Origin: Clostridia bacterium | GTDB lineage: Bacteria; Bacillota; Clostridia; Oscillospirales; UBA644 | Reading direction: 5' to 3' | DNA: 9,104 bases | Assembly: GCA_014872655.1 (NCBI GenBank) | Contig: WHHJ01000064.1 | Span: 1 to 9,104, forward strand | Shown here: piece by piece, positions 1 to 6,015 of the stretch | Numbering within the stretch: the first letter of the stretch is position 1 | How the letters are laid out: every line of letters begins with the position of its first letter | Position numbers and translations under genes: made by a program | The notes under the pieces: generated by a model | Seen by the model: the letters and a program-made list of their open reading frames with translations, nothing else | What the model was told of the DNA's origin: nothing | Database searches by the model: none

Positions 1-68
1 TCGGAATCTTTTTTATTAATGATAAGGTATCTTTTTAAAAAAGGATTAACAAAATATTTAAATCATAG

Positions 69-97
69 TTGACAAAAGAATACTATAGATGTATAAT
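69..97 (+). promoter_or_regulatory. Consensus sigma-A promoter of a small RNA gene
   Basis: The -35 TTGACA lies at 69-74 and the -10 TATAAT at 92-97, a perfect match to both hexamers with the ideal 17-bp spacer. Transcription would start near 104. No open reading frame follows before the terminator at 196-237, so the promoter appears to serve a non-coding RNA rather than a protein gene. Confidence 0.85.
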
Positions 98-103
98 AAA
101 GGT

Positions 104-237
104 GGTCGGGGTCACCATACCGACCAGATTTCCTACCCAAGGGCTGCAGCCGGTTTGGCTGCGGCCTTTCGGATTTTGGGCCTTCATGATAAAAAAAGGG
201 ATATCTGTTTGATTAAACAGATATCCCTTCCTTTTTT
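104..237 (+). ncRNA. Candidate stand-alone structured small RNA
   Basis: This transcript unit of about 130 nt is bounded by a consensus promoter and a perfect intrinsic terminator. It has no credible ORF and folds well. Stem P1 pairs TGGTCGG (103-109) with CCGACCA (120-126) around a 10-nt loop. Stem P2 closes with CCCAA (136-140) and TTGGG (176-180) and contains a 10-bp helix, GGCTGCAGCC (142-151) with GGCTGCGGCC (157-166), with one G-U pair and a GGTTT loop. The terminator at 196-237 forms the 3' end. I do not recognise it as SRP RNA, 6S RNA, tmRNA, RNase P RNA or a riboswitch I can name, so the function is unknown. Because the terminator also ends the convergent glycosidase-like gene, the RNA could in principle touch that mRNA's 3' end. 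That is inference only. Confidence 0.65.
196..237. terminator. Bidirectional intrinsic terminator
   Basis: A perfect 15-bp stem, AAGGGATATCTGTTT (196-210) with AAACAGATATCCCTT (215-229), closes a GATT loop. A T6 run follows on the plus strand (232-237). A run of seven A at 191-197 gives the matching U-tract on the minus strand. It therefore ends both the plus-strand small RNA and the minus-strand lipoprotein gene at 302-1714. Confidence 0.9.
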
Positions 238-240
238 ATA

Positions 241-263
241 ATTAAATAAAAACTTTATTTAAT
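241..263. repeat. AT-only perfect inverted repeat in the 3' flank of the lipoprotein gene
   Basis: ATTAAATAAA (241-250) and TTTATTTAAT (254-263) are exact reverse complements separated by AAC. The hairpin lies between the lipoprotein stop codon and the main terminator. It is too AT-rich to be a strong terminator, but it could protect the mRNA 3' end or be a chance product of AT-rich DNA. Confidence 0.4.
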
Positions 264-301
264 CATTTAAATATCGATATGAAATCTTATCCTATCTGGT
301 T

Positions 302-1714
302 TTATGACTGTGAATCTGTAAAGAATTCTTCTACATCAGCAAATTCTGTTTGTATAAATCCACTTTCAATCGTTAATTTTTGATCGCCGTTGTAAAGGTC
401 GTAAAGTTTTACATTGTCGATCGTGTGCTCTTCATCTTCTCCAAAAATCCATGCTGTTCTGCTTTCAGCACAGGTTTGTACATTTTTTACCGTGATGTTC
501 TGTACCTTTTTCCCGATGCCGATATTGCTGTATGCATTTGTATAAGAAAAGTGAATCATCGGTGCGATAGAACGGTCAATGCGAATATTTTCCCATGTAA
601 CATTTTGGGTAATGGAGTTATCACAAGCCATAATAGCCATAACGCCGCAGAAAGTACCGCTTTGTGTTTCATTTCGAATCACATCAATATTTTTAAATGT
701 AATTTGGTCAAATACAATGCTTTCTCCATCAGCGCCCGGCTTTGCTTCTGGACCCACCAGCATATTGTGAGCTGCGGTTGTAAACAGAACAGAATTTTGC
801 ATGGTAATATTTTTGCTTGGAATTCCGTTAAAAGCTTTAATAGAAATATTGTCGTCATGATTGCGAACAAATACATTGTCAATCAGCACATTTTCGCTGG
901 AACAAATATCAAATCCGTCGCTGTTCAGTCCGTCGCAAACTTCTTTGATATCTGTGATTGTCACATCTTTACAATATTCGGTTACAAAAGTCCATGCATT
1001 GGAATCTAACAACGTAATCCCTTCTACATATACATTGTTGCAGCGAATAAAGTTGATAATTCGGTGCCTTTCTGCTGTATAATTTTTTCCTGTAATAATC
1101 CCTCTGCCCAAAATTTTAACATTTTCAGCATCCGTTGCCGTAATGTAGGCATCTAATACAGCCCCACCGGCAAGGTATAGAGTTTGATTCGATTTCAGTT
1201 CCAGGTGCCCCACTTCATGATATCCGGGGCCATAGTATAAAATATTCGGGTCTTGTGTGTCTGGATCTGGTACTTGCGCTTCATCTTCAATAGCATTGGC
1301 AAACACAAACAAATTGATAGATCTGCGTAACGAAAATTCTACTGAGATCTTTTCGGGTTTATCCATCCAAAAGGTAACGGTTTTGTTATCAACCTGCGTT
1401 TCAATTCCGGCTGATGTCGGTAAAATGTAGGCTCGCTCCATAAAAGAAGAAGCGCCGTATTCGATTTTGACCTCAATCGGAACTTCGAAATCATAGTCAA
1501 AGGTAACAAATGGTGTTGCGCTTTCATAGCAGGGAAGTTCGGTATACTCTACATGCCCTTGAGGGCGAACCCACACGTGATAATACGGATTTGTTTCCAT
1601 TTGTTCAGCCTTTTCGTATACTCTTAAATCTCGAGGAATAACACGAATTACCGCACATGATGAAAGGGAAATCATCATAATAGCGGCTAAGATAACAGCA
1701 ATTGTCTTTTTCAT
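302..1714 (-). CDS. Lipoprotein with GH28/GH49-like beta-helix domain
   Basis: This 470-residue protein is probably a surface-anchored polysaccharide-acting glycosidase. The N-terminus MKKTIAVILAAIMMISLSSC is a signal peptide ending in the lipobox LSSC, with Cys20 as the lipidated residue. Residues about 40-150 look like a beta-sandwich. From about 160 (YYGPGYHEVGHL) onward there are repeated NV.I/NI.. strands typical of a right-handed parallel beta-helix. Candidate catalytic acids sit in NSDG (Asp266) and HDDNISIK (Asp287/288), matching the NxD and DD motifs of GH28. The GH28 G-H-G motif is replaced by AAHN (313-317) and no clear RIK motif is seen, so substrate and activity are uncertain. 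GH49 dextranases are another fit. The start is chosen for the ribosome site TAAGGAG (1723-1729), 8 nt upstream, and the signal peptide. No terminator separates it from the pduB-like gene upstream, but the 113-bp gap suggests its own promoter. Confidence 0.85.
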   Translation of the reverse strand: MKKTIAVILAAIMMISLSSCAVIRVIPRDLRVYEKAEQMETNPYYHVWVRPQGHVEYTELPCYESATPFVTFDYDFEVPIEVKIEYGASSFMERAYILPTSAGIETQVDNKTVTFWMDKPEKISVEFSLRRSINLFVFANAIEDEAQVPDPDTQDPNILYYGPGYHEVGHLELKSNQTLYLAGGAVLDAYITATDAENVKILGRGIITGKNYTAERHRIINFIRCNNVYVEGITLLDSNAWTFVTEYCKDVTITDIKEVCDGLNSDGFDICSSENVLIDNVFVRNHDDNISIKAFNGIPSKNITMQNSVLFTTAAHNMLVGPEAKPGADGESIVFDQITFKNIDVIRNETQSGTFCGVMAIMACDNSITQNVTWENIRIDRSIAPMIHFSYTNAYSNIGIGKKVQNITVKNVQTCAESRTAWIFGEDEEHTIDNVKLYDLYNGDQKLTIESGFIQTEFADVEEFFTDSQS

Positions 1715-1742
1715 AAAAATGTCTCCTTAAATACTGATGTCT

Positions 1743-1758
1743 ATAAAGCACACTTTAT
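1743..1758. promoter_or_regulatory. Inverted repeat upstream of the lipoprotein gene, possible operator
   Basis: ATAAAG (1743-1748) and CTTTAT (1753-1758) are perfect reverse complements around CACA, 28 bases before the lipoprotein start codon. Its place in the leader suits repressor binding. I could not identify a convincing -35/-10 pair nearby, so this is a weak call. AT-rich sequence produces such repeats by chance. Confidence 0.3.
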
Positions 1759-1827
1759 TAAAAAGTCCTTTTACGATTAAAATATTTTTTTGTTTTTGTA
1801 ATAGTTAATAATTTTTAATAGTTTCTT

Positions 1828-2532
1828 TTAAAATAAAAAGGGTTCAGAGGGCGATTGCGGTGCACTGCCCATGTTGGATAAAAGTTCCATCCCGATTCGT
1901 TTTGCTGTTAAAACCGCTTCTTTGACGGCATCTGTCGATCCGGAAAAAGCAACAATCACTTCATTGGAATGGCTGGTGCCTGAATCAGGTGTCATATATT
2001 TACAAATTTGAATATTGGCAGCCTTCAGCGCTCGATCTGCCATTACCTGTCCAATAGCAGCGGGAGATCCCGCAGCAAAGCCAAAGGCTTGTGAAGACGG
2101 GACTTGAAAGACTTTCTGTAAAACTTGTCCGGATCTTGCAGAATAGGCAAATTCTAAGTGCCCTGCTTGGCTTATATGGACCTCTCCAGCATTGATTTGA
2201 ATCTCATCCAGTGCAATACGAACTGCACGAGCCGCATCGTCAACACTGTGAGCGCCTAATATAATATAACATCCATGTCCGCCCCAACCTTTGGTGTCGC
2301 GCGGTAATTCTGCACTGACAAGTACTGTGTTTGTTGATTTTACCGCTTCATCGCATGCAACCAGTTGGCCCGCAGCGCCCGTCCGGGAACTAATCATTCC
2401 GAGTGCGCGAATATCGTCAGATAAGTGCATTTGATTTCGCAACTGTTCATCCGGTGCTGCAATAACCAGTCCGATGGTGTCCAAAACTGTCGTCCCAATC
2501 AGCTCCGGCAGATTCCCAGATGTCTGCGACAT
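1828..2532 (-). CDS. pduB: PduB-like tandem-BMC microcompartment shell protein
   Basis: This 234-residue protein matches the PduB family of trimeric shell proteins with two BMC folds per chain, which form facet tiles of bacterial microcompartments. Recognisable stretches are IGTTVLDTIGLVIA, GMISSRTGAAGQ, ACDEAVKSTNT and ELPRDTKGWGGHGCYIIL in the first half. The second half has AGHLEFAYSARSGQ, FGFAAGSPAAIG, DRALKAANI and GTSHSNEVIVAFSG. The length is close to the short PduB' form. I chose the ATG at 2532 (MSQTSG) because TAAGGAGG (2541-2548) sits 8 nt upstream. The in-frame ATG at 2565 lies upstream of that site and inside the palindrome near +1. No other shell gene, signature enzyme or aldehyde dehydrogenase is visible, so it looks like an orphan here. 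It has its own promoter and lies 100 bp downstream of spo0A. Confidence 0.88.
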   Translation of the reverse strand: MSQTSGNLPELIGTTVLDTIGLVIAAPDEQLRNQMHLSDDIRALGMISSRTGAAGQLVACDEAVKSTNTVLVSAELPRDTKGWGGHGCYIILGAHSVDDAARAVRIALDEIQINAGEVHISQAGHLEFAYSARSGQVLQKVFQVPSSQAFGFAAGSPAAIGQVMADRALKAANIQICKYMTPDSGTSHSNEVIVAFSGSTDAVKEAVLTAKRIGMELLSNMGSAPQSPSEPFLF

Positions 2533-2555
2533 AAAACGCGCCTCCTTACAATATA

Positions 2556-2570
2556 ATAACATCATGTTAT
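2556..2570. promoter_or_regulatory. Perfect 15-bp palindrome at +1 of the pduB-like gene, candidate operator
   Basis: ATAACAT and ATGTTAT flank a single central base at 2563. The palindrome overlaps the last two bases of the -10 element (2569-2574) and covers the expected transcription start, where a bound repressor would block initiation. No regulator is identified. Confidence 0.45.
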
Positions 2571-2597
2571 CATATCATAAAAAAGCGCGTCTGTCAA
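2569..2597 (-). promoter_or_regulatory. Sigma-A promoter of the pduB-like gene
   Basis: Read on the minus strand, TTGACA (2592-2597) and TATGAT (2569-2574) are separated by exactly 17 bp. The start point would be near 2562, giving a leader of about 30 nt before the ATG at 2532. The promoter lies in the 100-bp gap after spo0A, so the gene can be expressed independently of sporulation control. Confidence 0.8.
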
Positions 2598-2632
2598 TTA
2601 TTTTTATCGGAAAGACAAATATTGGTAAGGCA

Positions 2633-3451
2633 TTATAACAAATGAGGAATTTCCATCATTTCTTCTGCAGAAGAAGTCTTTTTATTTTTTAGACGAATAC
2701 GGTCTGCCAACATGGCAATAAATTCTGAATTTGTCGGCTTGCCGCGGTTACTGCTGATCGAATAGCCAAAAATCGCGTTTAATGTGTCAATGTTGCCTCT
2801 GTCCCAGGCCACTTCAATGGCGTGACGGATGGCGCGTTCAACGCGAGACGCAGAAGTTTGATACATTTTTGCAATGGTAGGATAAATAATTTTCGTTACA
2901 GCGTTCATAGCGTCCGGCGATTTGATCGCAAGCATAATAGCAGATCGGACGTAATGATAACCTTTTACGTGCGCAGGGATTCCAATTTCTAAAATTGCGG
3001 TTGTTACTTGTTTTTCGAGATCTTCGCTCTCTTCGGGGGCTTTAATCTGAATCGAAGTCGGTTGTAGTTTTTCTCCTACAATCATATGAATGCGTTCGCA
3101 AAGAACATCAAAATTAACGGGCTTAACCATATAATAGGACGCCCCCATTTGCATGATTTGACGAATAATTGCGTCGCCGGATATTGTTGAAACGGCAATG
3201 TATTTAGTTCCTGTAGACCGAGTCATATGTAATGCTTTTTGCAGAAATGCGATCCCGTCCATTTTGGACAAAATTAAATCAAAAAGAACAACATCCGGAC
3301 GCATTTCCGGGATCTCATTCAGAGCTGCCGCAGCATCATTAGTGGTTTTAATTACGTTGAATCCGGCTTTGCTCAACGCTTGTTTGGCCATTGCACAAAA
3401 ATCGAGCGTATCGTCGATAATCATGATTTTAATTTGTTTTTGTGATGTCAT
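2633..3451 (-). CDS. spo0A: Stage 0 sporulation response regulator Spo0A
   Basis: This is the master transcription factor of endospore formation, 272 residues. The N-terminal receiver domain (about 7-127) has the acidic pocket Asp13-Asp14, phospho-acceptor Asp58 in VVLFDLILSKMDG, Ser88/Thr89 and Lys110 in MVKPVN. The C-terminal effector (about 148-255) has IGIPAHVKGYHYVRSAI and the DNA-recognition segment SASRVERAIRHAIEVAWDRG, a signature of the family, followed by GYSISSNRGKPTNSEFIAMLADRIRL. The ATG at 3451 is chosen because GCGGAGGG lies about 8 nt upstream and because MTSQKQIKIMIIDD is the usual receiver start. The in-frame extension to 3604 would run through the promoter and a Spo0A box. 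In many Bacillota spoIVB precedes spo0A; here the upstream neighbour is a divergent ABC-F gene. No clear terminator follows it, so some read-through into the pduB-like gene is possible. Confidence 0.97.
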   Translation of the reverse strand: MTSQKQIKIMIIDDTLDFCAMAKQALSKAGFNVIKTTNDAAAALNEIPEMRPDVVLFDLILSKMDGIAFLQKALHMTRSTGTKYIAVSTISGDAIIRQIMQMGASYYMVKPVNFDVLCERIHMIVGEKLQPTSIQIKAPEESEDLEKQVTTAILEIGIPAHVKGYHYVRSAIMLAIKSPDAMNAVTKIIYPTIAKMYQTSASRVERAIRHAIEVAWDRGNIDTLNAIFGYSISSNRGKPTNSEFIAMLADRIRLKNKKTSSAEEMMEIPHLL

Positions 3452-3488
3452 TTGCTTTCCCTCCGCAACTTTCTGTGATTTTAGCAGT

Positions 3489-3517
3489 ATTTTATCATTC
3501 TTGTTAGAAAAATTCAA
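3489..3517 (-). promoter_or_regulatory. Sigma-A promoter of spo0A
   Basis: On the minus strand TTGAAT (3512-3517) and TAAAAT (3489-3494) are 17 bp apart, with a predicted start near 3482 and a leader of about 30 nt. A perfect Spo0A box (3526-3532) sits 8 bp upstream of the -35, a placement suited to activation or autoregulation. No clear sigma-H promoter was found by eye. Confidence 0.7.
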
Positions 3518-3525
3518 TAGATTTG

Positions 3526-3584
3526 TGTCGAAATTATAAAATTTGTAACATTCATATTTCGACGAATTATTCGATAAATCGACA
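3526..3584. promoter_or_regulatory. Spo0A boxes proximal to spo0A
   Basis: The Spo0A box is TGTCGAA, or TTCGACA on the other strand. A perfect copy lies at 3526-3532. One-mismatch copies TTCGACG and ATCGACA lie at 3558-3564 and 3578-3584. The group is immediately upstream of the spo0A promoter, consistent with the autoregulation known for this gene in other endospore formers. Confidence 0.6.
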
Positions 3585-3680
3585 TTCTTTGCCAGATGTT
3601 CCAAAACAAGGGAAATAGATGCGTTCGAACTTGTTCATAATCAAGCAATTTTTTGTTTGTCGTCTTAGGTTACCACTACA

Positions 3681-3698
3681 AGCATGTCGAAACATGCT
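3681..3698. promoter_or_regulatory. Perfect Spo0A box inside a 7-bp inverted repeat
   Basis: TGTCGAA at 3685-3691 is a perfect Spo0A box. It is embedded in an exact inverted repeat, AGCATGT (3681-3687) and ACATGCT (3692-3698), around CGAA. It lies roughly midway between the divergent spo0A and ABC-F promoters. The symmetry could instead mark a site for another dimeric regulator. Confidence 0.5.
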
Positions 3699-3729
3699 GT
3701 ACGAAAGGCTGTTTTTCCTCCAAAAAAAC

Positions 3730-3755
3730 CGTCGAAAGACGTTAAAAATGTCGGA
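3730..3755. promoter_or_regulatory. Two one-mismatch Spo0A boxes upstream of the ABC-F promoter
   Basis: CGTCGAA (3730-3736) and TGTCGGA (3749-3755) each differ from the Spo0A box at one base. The second ends 17 bp before the -35 of the ABC-F promoter. Individually weak; they gain interest only as part of the cluster. Confidence 0.3.
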
Positions 3756-3772
3756 ATATTGTGCGTCGTTTC

Positions 3773-3801
3773 TTGAAAAAAAAACAGGAAAGTGATATAA
3801 T
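3773..3801 (+). promoter_or_regulatory. Sigma-A promoter of the ABC-F gene
   Basis: TTGAAA (3773-3778) and TATAAT (3796-3801) are 17 bp apart. The start would be near 3808, leaving a leader of only about 35 nt. This leaves no room for the upstream-ORF attenuators that control many antibiotic-resistance ABC-F genes, which argues for a housekeeping role. Confidence 0.8.
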
Positions 3802-3842
3802 AATACGGACATCTCACCTTTTAGGCTGATGGAGGATGGAAT

Positions 3843-5759
3843 ATGATAGTTTTAAGCGCTTTTGGACTGTCTAAGTCGTTTGGCGCAGAAAAGATCTTTG
3901 ATCAAGTCTCGTTCAAAGTGGACGCAAAAGATAAAATTGGTTTAGTCGGCGTAAACGGCGCAGGAAAAACAACGTTGTTTCGTCTTTTAATCGGAGAAGA
4001 GCCGTCGGATAGCGGAGAAATCAGTCTGGAGCATGGTGCAAAAATTGCATACATGCAGCAGCATAGCGATTATACTTCGCAGCAGAGTGCGATAGAAGAA
4101 GTTTTACAGGTTTTTTCTTCTCTTTCACAAATGGAAAGTCAATTAGAGCAAATTGCCGCCCAGTTACAAAACAGTGCGGATGAGGGGTTAATCCGGAAGC
4201 AGCATGAATTGACGGAACGATTTACTCAGCAGGGCGGATTAACGTATCGCAGCCGAGCTCGTTCTGCTTTGCTTGGTTTAGGCTTTTCGGAGTCTGAATT
4301 GCAGCTGCCTATGTGCAGTTTGAGCGGAGGACAGCGGACTCGAGTGATTCTTGCCAGGATTTTGTTGTCTGATAGTGATTTATTGCTATTAGATGAGCCG
4401 ACGAACCATTTAGATGTGCAGGCTACGCAATGGCTGGAAGATTTTTTGGTTACGTATCGGGGCGCTGTGATGATTATTTCACACGACCGATATTTTTTGG
4501 ATCGGATCTGTAATCGGATTTTTGAATTGCAAAACGGTCTTTTGGATACCTATCCCGGCAATTATACGGAGTACCGAAAGCAAAAAGCGTTGAAAAGATT
4601 AACGGCGCAGCGTGAATATGACAGCAAGCAAAAACAAATTCATCGGATCGAAGGGATCATTGAACAACAAAAACGTTTTAATCAGGCACACAATTACGTC
4701 ACAATAAAAAGTAAACAAAAGCAGATTGACCGAATAGCCTCTACGTTAGAAGCGCCTCCGCCCGATCCGGAAAGTATTGATTTTCACTTTTCCTGTTGCG
4801 GACCTTGTGCCAATGAAGTGTTGAATGCAGACAAGATTTGTAAGCGTTTTGGAGAGCAGGCGTTGTTTTCAGATGTAACCATACAGGTTCGGCGTGGGGA
4901 GAGGGTCTTCTTAAACGGACCAAACGGCTGTGGAAAGACTACACTGTTGAGAATTCTTGTCGGGCAGACCGCTCCGGATGAAGGTTCTGTTTCGATTGGC
5001 CCGCGTGTTCAGATTGGATATTATGACCAGACACAGTCTGATTTGAATTTAGATAAAACGGTATTTGATGAAATTGCAGACGCTTATCCAAAACTGGGAA
5101 ATACCGCTGTGCGCAATGCACTAGGAGTTTTTTTGTTTCACGGGGATGATGTCTTTAAAAGAGTTCGCGATTTATCCGGAGGGGAGCGAGCACGTGTTGC
5201 GTTGGTGAAGCTGATGTTGTCTCAAACGAATTTTTTGATTTTAGACGAGCCAACGAATCATTTAGATATCGAGTCCAAAGAAGTTCTTGAAAATGCGCTT
5301 TTGGGTTATGACGGTACATTGCTGGTTGTTTCGCATGACCGCTATTTTATTAATAAATTAGCCACCAAGATTTATGACCTTGGGCAAACCGGCGCTGTTT
5401 GTTATGCGGGCGATTACAATTACTATTTAAGCAAGCGAGAGGAAATCTCGGTACGTAAAGTAGAAGAAACTCCTTCCAAAGATAAGGGGGCGTCTGATTA
5501 TGCAAACCGAAAAGCACAGCAGTCTTTAAAGCGCAGGCAGAAAGCAAGATTGATGCGCCTGGAGGAGGAAATTCACCAGACCGAGCAGCAATTGTCTGTT
5601 CTGCAAGCGGAGTTGGAAAATCCTGAAATTGCAGGAGATTATGTTGTATTAACGGAAAAAACACAGCAATTAAATGAGTTGAGCGTACAATTGGATGCAT
5701 TGTATACAGAGTGGACGGAACTTTCAGATGTTCAGGAAAACGCCTGTAACGGTGTCTGA
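3843..5759 (+). CDS. ABC-F family ATPase, YdiF-like
   Basis: This 638-residue soluble protein has two ABC ATPase domains and no membrane segments, the layout of ribosome-associated ABC-F translation factors. Domain 1 has Walker A GVNGAGKT (36-43), signature LSGGQ (160-164) and LLLDEPTNHLD with catalytic Glu185. Domain 2 has GPNGCGKT (359-366), LSGGE (444-448) and LILDEPTNHLD with Glu469. The charged linker (about 240-310) is the P-site-tRNA-contacting region of the family. A coiled-coil C-terminal extension (about 555-625) matches the YdiF/Uup style and the roughly 640-residue length of Bacillus YdiF. GGAGGA (3831-3836) lies 6 nt before the ATG. Known members resolve stalled ribosomes or protect them from antibiotics; the short leader and chromosomal setting favour the former, as inference. 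A Cys cluster, SCCGPC, at 317-322 is odd. Confidence 0.93.
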   Translation: MIVLSAFGLSKSFGAEKIFDQVSFKVDAKDKIGLVGVNGAGKTTLFRLLIGEEPSDSGEISLEHGAKIAYMQQHSDYTSQQSAIEEVLQVFSSLSQMESQLEQIAAQLQNSADEGLIRKQHELTERFTQQGGLTYRSRARSALLGLGFSESELQLPMCSLSGGQRTRVILARILLSDSDLLLLDEPTNHLDVQATQWLEDFLVTYRGAVMIISHDRYFLDRICNRIFELQNGLLDTYPGNYTEYRKQKALKRLTAQREYDSKQKQIHRIEGIIEQQKRFNQAHNYVTIKSKQKQIDRIASTLEAPPPDPESIDFHFSCCGPCANEVLNADKICKRFGEQALFSDVTIQVRRGERVFLNGPNGCGKTTLLRILVGQTAPDEGSVSIGPRVQIGYYDQTQSDLNLDKTVFDEIADAYPKLGNTAVRNALGVFLFHGDDVFKRVRDLSGGERARVALVKLMLSQTNFLILDEPTNHLDIESKEVLENALLGYDGTLLVVSHDRYFINKLATKIYDLGQTGAVCYAGDYNYYLSKREEISVRKVEETPSKDKGASDYANRKAQQSLKRRQKARLMRLEEEIHQTEQQLSVLQAELENPEIAGDYVVLTEKTQQLNELSVQLDALYTEWTELSDVQENACNGV

Positions 5760-5790
5760 ATTTTTGCTGGAATGTGAATTTTTTGTGTGA

Positions 5791-5857
5791 GAACCTGTAG
5801 AAAAAGAAGTTTTTAAGGTTCCAAGTCCCGAAAAAAGGACTTGCAGTACCCTTTTTG
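5791..5857 (+). terminator. Tandem hairpins and T-run after the ABC-F gene
   Basis: Two hairpins follow the stop codon. The first pairs GAACCT (5791-5796) with AGGTTC (5816-5821) and has an inner AAAAA/TTTTT stem. The second pairs CAAGTCC (5822-5828) with GGACTTG (5837-5843), followed 8 nt later by T5GT3 (5852-5860). Alternatively, an A-run plus GGAC can pair with the GTACC-T5 segment, placing the T-run directly at the stem. Either fold would end ABC-F transcription. Confidence 0.6.
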
Positions 5858-5963
5858 TTTAATTCTAACAAAATATAAATGAAAATTTGGTCATATCGCC
5901 ACTTTTCAAATGTTTGTATTTATGGTATCATTGCTATGGTGTAAAAGTGTCTTTTTATGCCTG

Positions 5964-5969
5964 TATAAT
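5964..5969 (+). promoter_or_regulatory. Possible -10 element of ugpC
   Basis: TATAAT at 5964-5969, about 45 bp before the ugpC start, is the only good -10 in the gap. The matching -35 position (5941-5946, GTAAAA) is poor, so an activator or a different site may be needed. This is a tentative call. Confidence 0.4.
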
Positions 5970-6015
5970 AAATCAGTTTATTTGATTTTACAGAATAAAT
6001 GATGGAGGAATTGCA

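Noticed and set aside
104..190. Signal recognition particle RNA or 6S RNA
   Set aside because: The conserved SRP core with its GGAAG-type loop is absent, and the unit lacks the long double-stranded rod with a central bubble expected of 6S RNA.
380..1009. Plus-strand open frame of 209 codons
   Set aside because: It lies wholly antisense to the well-supported lipoprotein gene, has no ribosome site, and its product is cysteine- and isoleucine-rich without any recognisable domain.
2533..2565. Longer N-terminus for the pduB-like protein from the ATG at 2565
   Set aside because: The TAAGGAGG ribosome site lies downstream of that ATG and is correctly spaced for 2532. The 2565 start also falls in the palindrome about 3 bases before the predicted transcription start (2562), so that ATG would not be in the mRNA.
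3452..3604. N-terminal extension of Spo0A to the ATG at 3604
   Set aside because: The extra residues do not belong to the receiver fold and the DNA holds the spo0A promoter and Spo0A boxes. The start at 3451 has a good ribosome site.
3567..3812. Minus-strand open frame in the divergent intergenic region
   Set aside because: It overlaps both promoters and the Spo0A boxes, has no recognisable domain and looks like chance.
5350..5871. Minus-strand open frame of 173 codons
   Set aside because: It is antisense to the 3' end of the ABC-F gene and runs through its terminator hairpins; no ribosome site or domain is seen.
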